This document shows, piece by piece, positions 1 to 8,506 of a stretch of DNA of 64,000 nucleotides (position 1 is its first letter; every line of letters starts with the position of its first letter). The notes beneath the pieces are model-generated. The model searched no databases. It was given only the letters and a program-made list of their open reading frames with translations, and was not told the DNA's origin. The translations under genes and the position numbers were made by a program. Location of the stretch: assembly GCF_017377655.1 (NCBI RefSeq), contig NZ_JAFREL010000002.1, positions 1 to 64,000 on the forward strand, read 5' to 3'. Source of the stretch: Candidatus Enterococcus ferrettii. GTDB lineage: Bacteria; Bacillota; Bacilli; Lactobacillales; Enterococcaceae.

Positions 1-18
1 CGCTTTTAGTTGTTCCAT
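1..18 (-). CDS. Start of an unidentified gene running off the left edge
   Basis: Only six codons (MEQLKA) are in the window. The ATG lies at 18-16, preceded on the minus strand by an AGGGTGG ribosome site at good distance and, further up, by a near-consensus promoter and a 12-bp palindrome. The product cannot be identified. Because the palindrome looks like a TetR-type operator, the gene could be an autoregulated repressor or a gene it controls, but that is inference. Confidence 0.5.
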
Positions 19-51
19 GATATCCACCCTTTTTGTCAGTTCTGAAGACAC

Positions 52-101
52 GAACGTACGTTCCTTTAGGTAATTATATCATGCGAAGAATAGCGTAGCA
101 A
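52..101 (-). promoter_or_regulatory. Promoter with palindromic operator
   Basis: On the minus strand a -35 box TTGCTA (101-96) and a -10 box TATAAT (78-73) are separated by exactly 17 bp. The perfect 12-bp palindrome GAACGTACGTTC (52-63) lies just downstream, where a bound repressor would block initiation. It drives the gene starting at 18. The regulator is not identifiable here. Confidence 0.65.
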
Positions 102-155
102 TAGCTTTTTGTCGTTTTTTAGTTCACCGTCCTCCTAAACAAAAAACGGCATTCA

Positions 156-509
156 TCACCCACCTATAGAGGATGGGCGACTTCTGCCTGAAATTCTGTT
201 AAAATTATGCAGCGGTGTAATAATCACAAGGCGATGGTGCTCCTTAAGCTGCTCTAATAATTTTGCTGATTGTACCGCAATTTTAAGTTCAGACTCCGAC
301 AATTTTTCGTTTGCCTCTTGTTTGTTCCATACGCTTAATAGTTCCCCATGTTCAATTCGCGGAATATCGGATTCATAGAGAGTTAAAATCGTTAATTCTT
401 CAATTGGGAATCTTTTTTCAAAAAGTTGCACAAACTTTTTTTGTAGTTGGTTTGAAAAATGACTAGAATTAGTATAATCTGGATGGGCATTAATTAGTAA
501 GGTTTTCAT
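156..509 (-). pseudogene. Truncated NAD(P)H dehydrogenase/azoreductase-like protein
   Basis: The start is taken as ATG at 509 (MKTLLINAHPD), preceded by AGGAAAG. The N-terminal beta-alpha flavodoxin-like fold with NAHPD, and the later PLHNFN stretch, match FMN-dependent NADH-azoreductase/quinone reductases, which are about 200 residues. Here translation runs into unrelated sequence straight after PLHNFN and stops at 117 residues, so the C-terminal half including much of the flavin site is gone. It is divergent from the broken WYL regulator at 599, as in many redox-gene/regulator pairs. Probably non-functional. Confidence 0.7.
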
Positions 510-598
510 TGATAGGCTTCCTTTCCTGCTTTGTACAATAAGTTTAGCATTATAAGGTGTCAAAATATGGCACTATTAAATCTTCTGGAGGGTTCAGC

Positions 599-1465
599 TT
601 GAAAAAATCAGAACGACTAAACCAAGAATTAATTTTTCTAAAAGATAAGCAACAGTTTAAGATTAAAGATTTAATGATGGAATTTCAGATTTCAAGAAGA
701 ACAGCTCTTAGAGATATTGAAGATCTAGAAAAATTGGGTCTTCCTTTTTATACAGAATTGGGAAGTTATGGGGGCTATCAAATTATTAATCAGGCCTTCC
801 TCTCCCCAGTACACCTTTTGAAAAATCCTATGTGCATATTCGTCAAAAATTACTTGCGACGCTTCCAGAGAGTCAACAAACAAAAGTCAATAAATTACTT
901 GAGGTTGTAAAATTTTACGGAATTGCTCCGATTAAATACGTGGACTCTCTTGCAGTTATTATGCAATCGATTTTAGAAGAAAAGAGAGTACAGTTACTTT
1001 ACAAACAGTACCATACTAGAGAAGTCTTGCTGCAAATTGCAGAGCTTTTCTATCGAGAAGGAATTTGGTTTTGCAGTGCTCTTGATGTGACAAATAAACA
1101 GTGGGGAACTTACCGGTGCGATTACATGGAAGAAATCAAAATTATCGAAAATGCTGAACAAACACACACTTCAGGAGTTGCGAGCGTTTCAAGAGTATTA
1201 TGAAAAAAACTTTCAAGATATTTCTTTTCGTTGCCGATTAAGTCCTTTTGGAAAAGAATTGTTTCTAAAACATCATTATCCAAATATGTTGTTGGAGGAG
1301 CACGAAGGTGTTTCCTATTTAACAGGAGGATACAACCAAGAAGAACTTGACTATATGGTTCATTATTTGATTTCCTATGGGAAGCATTTAGTTATTGAAT
1401 ACCCAAAACAGCTTCAAGAGAGCTATGTACAATCGCTTGAGGCAATGATCTCAAAAAATCATTAA
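599..1465 (+). pseudogene. Frameshifted HTH-WYL transcriptional regulator
   Basis: Translation from a TTG at 599 (GGAGGG upstream) gives a DeoR/HTH_11-type winged helix (RRTALRDIEDLEKLGLPF). The reading frame changes near 805, where the family's linker residues also seem to be lost, and again near 1150; the last frame runs to 1465 with a WYL-like C-terminal region. Three frames together make one WYL-domain regulator, a family that often controls neighbouring redox or sugar genes. Two lesions make it a pseudogene unless they are sequencing errors. It lies back-to-back with the truncated azoreductase gene, its likely former target. Confidence 0.7.
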
Positions 1466-2080
1466 AAGGATAGCTGATTACTGCACTAGCTATTTACCCA
1501 AATTCACCGAGGGAGACTTATTTTTAGCATAAGAAATGTAGCACCGATTACCTAGGATAAAGGCTATTTTCTTTAGCTGAGGATAGAGGATCACACAATA
1601 AAGCTGGACAATCTCATTTTATCAGAAATGGTAAACAGGATTCGTTCAGTTTTTTCTTTTTACTCGCTAGAAGGATTTTGTTTTTTTTAATTTGGACAAT
1701 ATGACACCAGCAAATTCGTTATACTAATAGTAATAAGTAATGAAAGCAAGTTGAAAAAGAGCGCGCTTAAACATTTAGCAATATCAGCAGCCAAAGAATA
1801 GTTGGCTGCTAACAAAGAATTGCAGGAAGGTTCATGCAATTTGTCGTTAGTACTAAAAAGACTTCATGATTGAAACAAAGATTCGTCCTAAACCGTAGCA
1901 AAGGTGGCTTTGAAATAAAGCCTTTCTTATCACTTAAACCATTCACTGCAAAGGATCATTCCTGCAAGACAACTACTGCAACAAGTAAAGATTGCAGGAT
2001 ATACCTTGCAAAAAGATCAACCCTATTGCTTTCTTTTTCAAGCTATGATGGATTCAGCAAGAGAGAAAGAAGGAAAAACA
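1466..2080 (+). promoter_or_regulatory. Long leader/control region with TTGCA dyads
   Basis: No convincing gene. It contains a perfect 9-bp hairpin (AGCAGCCAA at 1786-1794 with its complement at 1802-1810) and two 20-bp elements of the form TTGCAGGA-N7-TGCAA at 1820-1839 and 1992-2011. More CTGCAA/TGCA half-sites lie between them (about 1949-1980). A GC-rich stem with a bulge lies near 1900-1930. The repeated dyads upstream of the PTS operon look like binding sites for an activator, plausibly the PRD regulator encoded at 2945. No confident -35/-10 pair was found. Confidence 0.45.
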
Positions 2081-2917
2081 ATGCAATTAGTGAACGGCTA
2101 CAAGTTAATGGATTATGCCAAGGAGAAAGGCTTAGTATTACCAGCCTTTAATACTACAAACTACGAATTAACAGCCGCAATTATTAAAGGCTATCAATCA
2201 ACCGGTTTGGGCGGATATATTGCTATTTCTTCTAGTAACCTGAAGCTTTCCAGCCCGAAAATCATCGCTGATATGGTGAAATCAGTCATGCAGGATTTCT
2301 CAACGCCAATAGCTCTGCATTTGGATCACGGGAAAAGCTTTGAAGATGTGAAGGCCTGTATCGAGGCTGGTTTTACCTCTATTATGGTAGATGCTTCTCA
2401 TTTGCCTTTTGAAGAAAACATCGAAGAAGTTAAACGGACGGTTGAATACTGTCACTTCTACGGTATTCCAGTAGAAGCAGAGTTGGGAGCGATTAGCGGT
2501 AAAGAAGACGATCATGTATCAGAAGGTGATGATAAAACAAATCCGGAAGATATCCAAGAGTTTGTGGAACGAACCAATTGTGATCTGCTTGCGGTTGCCA
2601 TCGGTAATGTTCATGGTATGGATTTAACTCCAAACCTAGACTTCCCATTATTGGAGAAAATCGCAAAGCTGTCATCAGTTCCTTTAGTCTTACACGGCGG
2701 ATCAGGCATTCCCTTTGACCAAGTTAGAAGAGCTAAGGAACAGAATCTGATTAAGGTAAATTACGGTTCTGATCTTAGACAAGCCTTCATTCGAACATTT
2801 GGTCAAGCCTATGAACAAAATCATAATGAGTTTGACATCATGTCTCTGTCAAAAGACGCCATTATAAACGTGGAAGAGCGTGTTAAAGCGATTATCGCGG
2901 AAGTAAACGGGAAATAA
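2081..2917 (+). CDS. Class II ketose-bisphosphate aldolase (first copy)
   Basis: A 278-residue cytosolic zinc aldolase of the FBA/GatY/KbaY class, expected to split a ketose bisphosphate into DHAP and an aldehyde or aldehyde phosphate. Visible family motifs are FNTTN, HLDHGKSF (zinc ligand His), the MVDASHLPF segment, VEAELG, NVHG and HGGSG. The start at 2081 (MQLVNG) aligns with the paralogue at 36223 and has an AAGGAA site; the longer reading from 2006 is rejected. It opens the operon, 27 bp before the regulator. An insertion GKEDDHV is shared with the 36223 copy and absent from the aldolase at 10515. The true substrate is unknown (fructose, tagatose or a pentulose bisphosphate). Confidence 0.88.
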   Translation: MQLVNGYKLMDYAKEKGLVLPAFNTTNYELTAAIIKGYQSTGLGGYIAISSSNLKLSSPKIIADMVKSVMQDFSTPIALHLDHGKSFEDVKACIEAGFTSIMVDASHLPFEENIEEVKRTVEYCHFYGIPVEAELGAISGKEDDHVSEGDDKTNPEDIQEFVERTNCDLLAVAIGNVHGMDLTPNLDFPLLEKIAKLSSVPLVLHGGSGIPFDQVRRAKEQNLIKVNYGSDLRQAFIRTFGQAYEQNHNEFDIMSLSKDAIINVEERVKAIIAEVNGK

Positions 2918-2944
2918 ATGTAAGAAATAGGGAGGGGAACCAAC

Positions 2945-4846
2945 GTGTTGAATAAGCGCCAAGAAGCAATCTTAAAAGAATTCGAAAAACACAGCCCCTC
3001 TTTTTTAACTGCTGATTACTTTGTTACTAAATTTAATGTAAGTATGCGTACGATCCAATCGGATATTAAGAGTGTTCGAGAATACTTGACTGCAAAAGAC
3101 CATGCAGAGCTCGTTTCGGTATCTTCTAAAGGGAGTAAGCTGATCATCAATGACCAGCTTGCCTATCAAGAGGAGCTGGATAAAAGCAACGGTCTGGTTG
3201 AACAAAATCAGTCAGATCGTGTCCGGAAATTGTGTGTTTTACTGTTGCATCAGCGAGGACCCATCAGTCGGCAGGTTCTGCTGGACCAGTTGTTCATTGC
3301 TCCATCTACTCTTAATTCAGACTTGAAAGAGGCGGACAAAGTACTGGAAGGCTATCAGCTGGTAATTGAACGAAAAAGAAATGCTGGTGTCGTAATTGTC
3401 GGCACGGAGTACAACAAGCGAAAATGCTTGCTGAAGCTTGGTCATATTGGGATTCATCAAGAGCAAGAAAATTTGTCCAGCTACGACAAGCTTCGTCAGG
3501 GAATTGAAAAAATTTTAGTAAGTGTTCTATTAAAGCATCATTTTCACATTTCCGAGACATTGTTTCAGAACTTGATTGTTCACATTGAGATGGCGATTAA
3601 GCGAATGAAGAGTGGTTTCTATGTGGGATCAAGGGAAATCGATCAAACAGGAGATTTTGAATCGGAAATTGAAGTCTCAAAGGAAATCTTTTTCCGACTA
3701 GCTGAACGCTTTCCCTTCACGATATCGCAATCAGAAATTGTCAATCTAGCCATTTATATCAAAGGCAAAAGCGACTACGAGAACGATGATTACATCTCTG
3801 AAGAGGTCAATACGTTTATTCTATATTCTCTAAAGGAAATTAATGAGAAATTTGACATTGATTTTACACAGGAAATTGATTTACGAATTTCGTTAGCTCT
3901 GCATCTGATGCCTTTATTGACCCGGATTGAGTACAATATTCAAAACGAAAACCAGTTGTTGGATCATATCAAGCAGTCGTTTCCATTAGGCTTCGACATT
4001 GCAGCCTATATGTGCTTGCTGCTGCAAGAGACGGTGGATAAACGAATTCAAGAAGGCGAGATTGCTTATCTGGCGATTTATTTTAACCAATATCTGGCTA
4101 AGTACAATGACATTTCAGGAAAAAAACGAATTTTGATTATTACAAGCCTAAAGCGCAGTGAAAGTGTCTTGTTAAGGCAACGGTTTGCGACTTGGTTTGC
4201 AAATGAAATTGTGATTTTGACCTTATTAAATACCCATGAAATCGGTTCGATCGACGTGGAAGATTACGACGTCATCTTTACAACTGAACAAACAGAGCTG
4301 ACTGAACAAATGGGTGCTATATTGATTAGTTTCTTTCCTAGCGAAGCTGAATATTCCAAAATTAAGCTAGCGATTGACGGATTTAATGACAAATTTGAGA
4401 TCGTTAATTTATTTGATGAACAACTCTTCCAATATGGGAAATTTTTAAGCAAAAAAGAGGTGTTGGACAAGATTTGTTCAAGCTCAGTCACCAAAGTCAA
4501 TGATAAAGTATTCCAGCTAAGAGAAGCAGTGGATTTGAGAGAGGGTCTAGGCAGCAGTTATTTTGGTAATGGTATTGCCCTGCCGCATCCGATCAATCCT
4601 ATAATGGCAGAAACTTTTGTATCAGTGATTTTGCTGGAGGACGAGCTAATCTGGGACACTGACGGGAATAAGGTTCGATTGGTCATGCTGGTGGCCATTG
4701 AGAAAAATAATGCAAAAGTTTTTCAGTTGTGGAATTATCTTGGAAAGATTATTCAAGAAAAAGGATTTGTTGATCGGTTGGTAAAAGATCCTACCTTTGA
4801 TAATTTCAAGGAAAACCTTTCACAATTGTTGGATGAATATATTTAA
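2945..4846 (+). CDS. PRD-containing PTS regulator (BglG/MtlR/LicR type)
   Basis: A 633-residue multidomain regulator. The N-terminus has winged-helix/HTH domains (VSMRTIQSDIKSVREYL at about residues 30-50; a second HTH at about 105-135). Two PRD domains follow (about 190-395), then an EIIB(Gat)-like segment (KKRILIITS) without the usual cysteine, and a C-terminal EIIA(fructose/mannitol)-like domain with the phospho-acceptor motif ALPHP. Family members activate sugar operons when dephosphorylated or phosphorylated by PTS proteins. The GTG start at 2945 follows GGGAGGGG. It sits inside the PTS operon, so it probably controls this operon through the TTGCA dyads at 1820-2011. Confidence 0.88.
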   Translation: MLNKRQEAILKEFEKHSPSFLTADYFVTKFNVSMRTIQSDIKSVREYLTAKDHAELVSVSSKGSKLIINDQLAYQEELDKSNGLVEQNQSDRVRKLCVLLLHQRGPISRQVLLDQLFIAPSTLNSDLKEADKVLEGYQLVIERKRNAGVVIVGTEYNKRKCLLKLGHIGIHQEQENLSSYDKLRQGIEKILVSVLLKHHFHISETLFQNLIVHIEMAIKRMKSGFYVGSREIDQTGDFESEIEVSKEIFFRLAERFPFTISQSEIVNLAIYIKGKSDYENDDYISEEVNTFILYSLKEINEKFDIDFTQEIDLRISLALHLMPLLTRIEYNIQNENQLLDHIKQSFPLGFDIAAYMCLLLQETVDKRIQEGEIAYLAIYFNQYLAKYNDISGKKRILIITSLKRSESVLLRQRFATWFANEIVILTLLNTHEIGSIDVEDYDVIFTTEQTELTEQMGAILISFFPSEAEYSKIKLAIDGFNDKFEIVNLFDEQLFQYGKFLSKKEVLDKICSSSVTKVNDKVFQLREAVDLREGLGSSYFGNGIALPHPINPIMAETFVSVILLEDELIWDTDGNKVRLVMLVAIEKNNAKVFQLWNYLGKIIQEKGFVDRLVKDPTFDNFKENLSQLLDEYI

Positions 4847-4864
4847 AAAATAGGAGGATGGAGA

Positions 4865-5278
4865 ATGAAATATATATTTGTATCTCATGGAGATCTGGCC
4901 AAAAGTATTCTGGGCAGCGCCCAAATGATTGTTGGCGAACAATCCGATGCCAAAGCTTTTGGGCTGTATCCCACTGACGATATTGGGGGATTAAAGGATC
5001 AGATAAAACAAGCAATTGAAGAATTTGGCGGGAAAGAAGACATTATCTGTTTTACCGATTTGTTCAGCGGCAGTCCCTTTAATGCAGTGGTTGCACTGAT
5101 GGGAGACTACCCAATTCGCCATATCACTGGAATGAATTTGCCGATGGTGTTGGAGGCCTTTATGATTCGGATGAACGACGAAATGACGGCTGAAGATATT
5201 TCAACTAAACTTTTATCCCAGGCACCAGAAACCTTCATTGATGTGAATAACTATTTAGGAGTTAATCTGGAGGAGTAG
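4865..5278 (+). CDS. Mannose-family PTS component IIA
   Basis: A 137-residue cytosolic phosphocarrier that takes phosphate from HPr and passes it to IIB. The phospho-acceptor is His8 in FVSHGD. The SGSPFNAV loop and the GMNLPMVLEA segment are typical of the IIA(Man) fold (PF03610). It is 18 bp after the regulator with an AGGAGG site and is followed by IIB, IIC and IID. It is a separate protein here, not fused to IIB. Confidence 0.9.
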   Translation: MKYIFVSHGDLAKSILGSAQMIVGEQSDAKAFGLYPTDDIGGLKDQIKQAIEEFGGKEDIICFTDLFSGSPFNAVVALMGDYPIRHITGMNLPMVLEAFMIRMNDEMTAEDISTKLLSQAPETFIDVNNYLGVNLEE

Positions 5279-5339
5279 CCGTTCATTTTTTAGCAACAGC
5301 ACTAGTATAAAAACAACCAATATGTAAGGAGCGAGAAAT

Positions 5340-5816
5340 ATGAAAAATATTGTATTTGCACGAGTAGATGATCGATTGATTCACGGGGAGGTAGTAACTG
5401 CATGGACGCCAACTTATAGTATCAACCATATTGTGATCATCGATGATGTCGTAGCCAGCGACCCCTTCCAAAAACGTATTTTGAAAGCGCTGGCACCTAC
5501 CAAGGTTCGCGTGGACGCTTTTACCACTGCAGAGGGAATCGAAGAATTGAAGAAACCTTTCAATGAGAAGGAACGCTGCTTATTGCTGACTAAAACACCG
5601 ATTACTTATGCCAAGCTAGTTGAAGGTGGTATCGAGCTGCCGCAGGTAAATCTCGGTGGAATGGGTATCCGCGATGAACGCAAACCATTCATAAAAAACG
5701 TTGCCTGTGATGAGGCCGAAGTAGAAGCAATTCGTCAAATGGTAGACAAAGGCGTACATGTCTTTTATCAGCTAGTACCAGAACAACGATTAATTGAAAT
5801 TACGAACTTATTGTAA
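5340..5816 (+). CDS. Mannose/sorbose-family PTS component IIB
   Basis: A 158-residue cytosolic IIB that carries phosphate on His15 in DDRLIHGEV and donates it to the incoming sugar. VNLGGMGIRDERKPF is the typical mid-domain motif. An AAGGAG site precedes it. The other IIB proteins in this window (23513 and 29036) are clear paralogues. Confidence 0.9.
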   Translation: MKNIVFARVDDRLIHGEVVTAWTPTYSINHIVIIDDVVASDPFQKRILKALAPTKVRVDAFTTAEGIEELKKPFNEKERCLLLTKTPITYAKLVEGGIELPQVNLGGMGIRDERKPFIKNVACDEAEVEAIRQMVDKGVHVFYQLVPEQRLIEITNLL

Positions 5817-5840
5817 TTTATAAAAAAGGAGGAAAAATGT

Positions 5841-6605
5841 ATGTCTGTCTTTCAAGCATTTTTATGTGGGGTAGTGTATTTCCTGGCTATCGGGAACCTG
5901 CCGTTTGTTGGGTTATGGTCGCTGCAGCGTCCGTTAGTTTGTGGATTGGTAACAGGTATTATTTTAGGCGATCCGTTAATGGGGGCGATGACGGGTGCTT
6001 CGATTAACTTAGTGTATTTAGGCTTTATCTCTGCCGGTGGATCGATGCCAGCAGATATGGCACTGGCTGGTATTTTAGGAACAGCGTTTGCTATTACTGG
6101 TGGTCTAGATGCTAAAACAGCTCTATCAGTAGCTGTACCGATCGGCTTGTTAGGAACGATTGTCTGGTATGGTCGGATGACTTTTGGTTCTGTATTTGTT
6201 CACGTGGCAGACAACTATATTGAAAAAGGTGAGTACCACAAGATATGGCGTGCCAATGTATTGTTTCCACAGTTGATGACTGCGTTGATGACAATTATTC
6301 CCTGCGGATTAGCTGCATACTTTGGTGCTAGTTACATCTCAGGTTTTATTGAAGCATTAAGTGGTACTGCACTGACAATATTTACCGTTATTGGTGGTAT
6401 GATGCCGGCTCTTGGGGTAGCGATTACCTTGCAATACATCTTCAAAGGTGAAGCACGTGTGTTCTTATTCTTAGGTTTTATTTTAGCAACTTATTCTGGT
6501 TTAGACCTATTACCGTTGGGTGTGATCGCAGGATTAGCAGCACTTATTTACGTACAGGCAACAAGCCATAAATCTGATTCAGAGGAGGATGAAATCTATG
6601 AGTAA
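5841..6605 (+). CDS. Mannose-family PTS permease IIC
   Basis: A 254-residue integral membrane protein with about seven to eight hydrophobic segments, containing the SINLVYLGFISAGGSMPADMALAG-type family region. Together with IID it forms the sugar channel. An AAGGAGG site lies 10 bp upstream. Its 3' end overlaps the start of IID by 8 bp. Confidence 0.9.
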   Translation: MSVFQAFLCGVVYFLAIGNLPFVGLWSLQRPLVCGLVTGIILGDPLMGAMTGASINLVYLGFISAGGSMPADMALAGILGTAFAITGGLDAKTALSVAVPIGLLGTIVWYGRMTFGSVFVHVADNYIEKGEYHKIWRANVLFPQLMTALMTIIPCGLAAYFGASYISGFIEALSGTALTIFTVIGGMMPALGVAITLQYIFKGEARVFLFLGFILATYSGLDLLPLGVIAGLAALIYVQATSHKSDSEEDEIYE

Positions 6606-7428
6606 AGAGGTTGAAGGAAGCTTGATTCGCAAAAAGGATTTATTCCGCTCTTGGCTGATTTGGGAAAACTTGCCGCAAACTTGTTACAACTACGAACGCA
6701 TGATGGGACAGGCTGTTGCACACGTATTTGTACCGATCTCCAAACGCCTATACAATGATGATCCAGAAAAGAAAAAAGAAATGATGAAACGCGAAATTGA
6801 ATTTTTCAATGTTCATATCGAGTTTGGTTCTTGTATTATTGGGATGTTCATTGCCCTAGAGGAACAAAAAGCGAAGGGTGTAGCGATTCCCAGCGAATTT
6901 ATTACTAGTTTGAAAACTTCCTTGATGGGTCCATTATCAGGGATTGGTGATACGATTTTCCAAGGGGTATTAATCCCGATTTTGTTAGCTATCACCATTG
7001 ACTTAACACTAAAAGGAACTATCTGGGGTTCCATTATTTATGCGGTAGCCATTATTGCCATTGCTTGGGGTATGAGCTATGCCAACTTCATGTTTGGGTA
7101 TCGAGCCGGTGCAGATGCTGTGATGGATTTTCTCGAGAAGGGAATCTTAAACAAAGTATTGCGAGGTGCAGAAATCATGGGTTGTATGGTTATGGGCGGC
7201 CTGATTTCCAGCTATGTAAAAATGCATGTAGCATTGGAAATTGCTAGCTCAACGACCACCTTTAAAGTTCAAGAACAATTCTTAGATGCGGTAATGCCGA
7301 ATATTCTGCCATTTGCCTTTACTATGTTGATTTACTGGTTGATGAAGCGCGGCTGGTCTTCATTGAAGATCATCGGCTTGATTGTAGTGGTGGGTATTGT
7401 CACTGGTTTCTTAGGAATTTTAGGCTAG
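6598..7428 (+). CDS. Mannose-family PTS permease IID
   Basis: A 276-residue membrane subunit with the conserved soluble N-terminal part (NYERMMGQA, FNVHIEFG) followed by LMGPLSGIGD and several C-terminal membrane spans. The ATG at 6598 is preferred to the one at 6589 because the GAGGAGG site at 6582-6588 would touch the latter. The 8-bp overlap with IIC suggests coupled translation. Confidence 0.9.
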   Translation: MSKEVEGSLIRKKDLFRSWLIWENLPQTCYNYERMMGQAVAHVFVPISKRLYNDDPEKKKEMMKREIEFFNVHIEFGSCIIGMFIALEEQKAKGVAIPSEFITSLKTSLMGPLSGIGDTIFQGVLIPILLAITIDLTLKGTIWGSIIYAVAIIAIAWGMSYANFMFGYRAGADAVMDFLEKGILNKVLRGAEIMGCMVMGGLISSYVKMHVALEIASSTTTFKVQEQFLDAVMPNILPFAFTMLIYWLMKRGWSSLKIIGLIVVVGIVTGFLGILG

Positions 7429-7443
7429 ACAGGAGATTTTTAG

Positions 7444-8487
7444 ATGAAAGCAATAGTAGAAATCGGGGTTAAGCAGTTGAAAATTCAAGAGCTGCCGACA
7501 CCTGTGATTGAAAAAGATGAAGTCTTAATGAAGGTTCGCAGCAATGGCTTATGTACCAATGATATTCGCGATTATCTGGGGGATACGGTCTATTCCTTTC
7601 CCCGAATCGGCGGTCATGAATTTAGCGGGGAAGTGGCAGAAATTGGTTCTGCTGTGAATCCAGCACACTTCCAAGTTGGCGATCATGTGGTGAAATACAT
7701 TATTCCTGCTTGCGGCGAGTGTCATTATTGCAAGATTGGAAGAGAAAACCTGTGTATCGAAGTGGCATCCTCTTCAACGTTTCAAAATCCAGAGGGTATC
7801 TCCGGTTTCATGGGGATGGCTCAATACGTCGCAGTTAAAAGCAAGGACTTGTACAAATACCCGAAGGAGGTTCCTTTTACTCATAGTGCCTTCACTGAAC
7901 CGTTAGCTTGTGTTGTCAATAGCGTCGAACGGGCGAATATCTTATTCGGTCAAGATGTTTTGGTCATCGGCGGTGGGGTAATGGGGTTGATGCACGTGAT
8001 GTTGGCAAAGCTGCAAGGAGCACGAGTACTTGTCAGCGAGTTAAATGAAGAACGGCGAAGCCTTGCGGAACAACTAGGGGCAGATGTTACCTTCGATCCA
8101 ACTGCTGTTGACGCGGTAGCCTTTGTCAAAGAGCAAACGGAAGGGCGCGGAGCCGATGTGGTGTTCAATACCACAGCTATTCCAGCGATTGCCCAGCAGG
8201 CAATGGAATTCACAGCAACAGGTGGTCAAACATTTATGTTTAGCTCCTTGCATCCAAACGATCCAGTACCAACTAATATGGGCGCCGTACATTCCTATGA
8301 AAAAGTGATTACGGGGACTGTTAGTCCGACAATTCGTACTTTTTATCGTTCGATTCAATTGATTGCTAAAGGACTGGTAGATATCACGCCATTGATTGAT
8401 AAGACCTTTGACTACACAGATGCAGTAGATGCTTTTGAGTATGCACTGCGACCAGAAACATTGAAGACTATTATTACCTTTGACTAG
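7444..8487 (+). CDS. Zinc-dependent medium-chain alcohol (polyol) dehydrogenase
   Basis: A 347-residue MDR-family NAD(P)-dependent dehydrogenase. Catalytic zinc ligands are visible as Cys37 and His58-Glu59 (GGHEFSGEV), and a structural zinc cluster at Cys90, Cys93, Cys96 and Cys104. The Rossmann motif is VIGGGVMGL near residue 175. The closest functional types would be sorbitol or galactitol-1-phosphate dehydrogenases. In this operon it most likely oxidises the PTS-imported polyol phosphate to a ketose phosphate. The exact substrate is not readable. Confidence 0.85.
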   Translation: MKAIVEIGVKQLKIQELPTPVIEKDEVLMKVRSNGLCTNDIRDYLGDTVYSFPRIGGHEFSGEVAEIGSAVNPAHFQVGDHVVKYIIPACGECHYCKIGRENLCIEVASSSTFQNPEGISGFMGMAQYVAVKSKDLYKYPKEVPFTHSAFTEPLACVVNSVERANILFGQDVLVIGGGVMGLMHVMLAKLQGARVLVSELNEERRSLAEQLGADVTFDPTAVDAVAFVKEQTEGRGADVVFNTTAIPAIAQQAMEFTATGGQTFMFSSLHPNDPVPTNMGAVHSYEKVITGTVSPTIRTFYRSIQLIAKGLVDITPLIDKTFDYTDAVDAFEYALRPETLKTIITFD

Positions 8488-8506
8488 ATAGAAAGCAGGA
8501 GCAAGC

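Noticed and set aside
2006..2080. N-terminal extension of the first aldolase
   Set aside because: The extra 25 residues do not align with the paralogues, and ATG 2081 gives the usual family start with a ribosome site.
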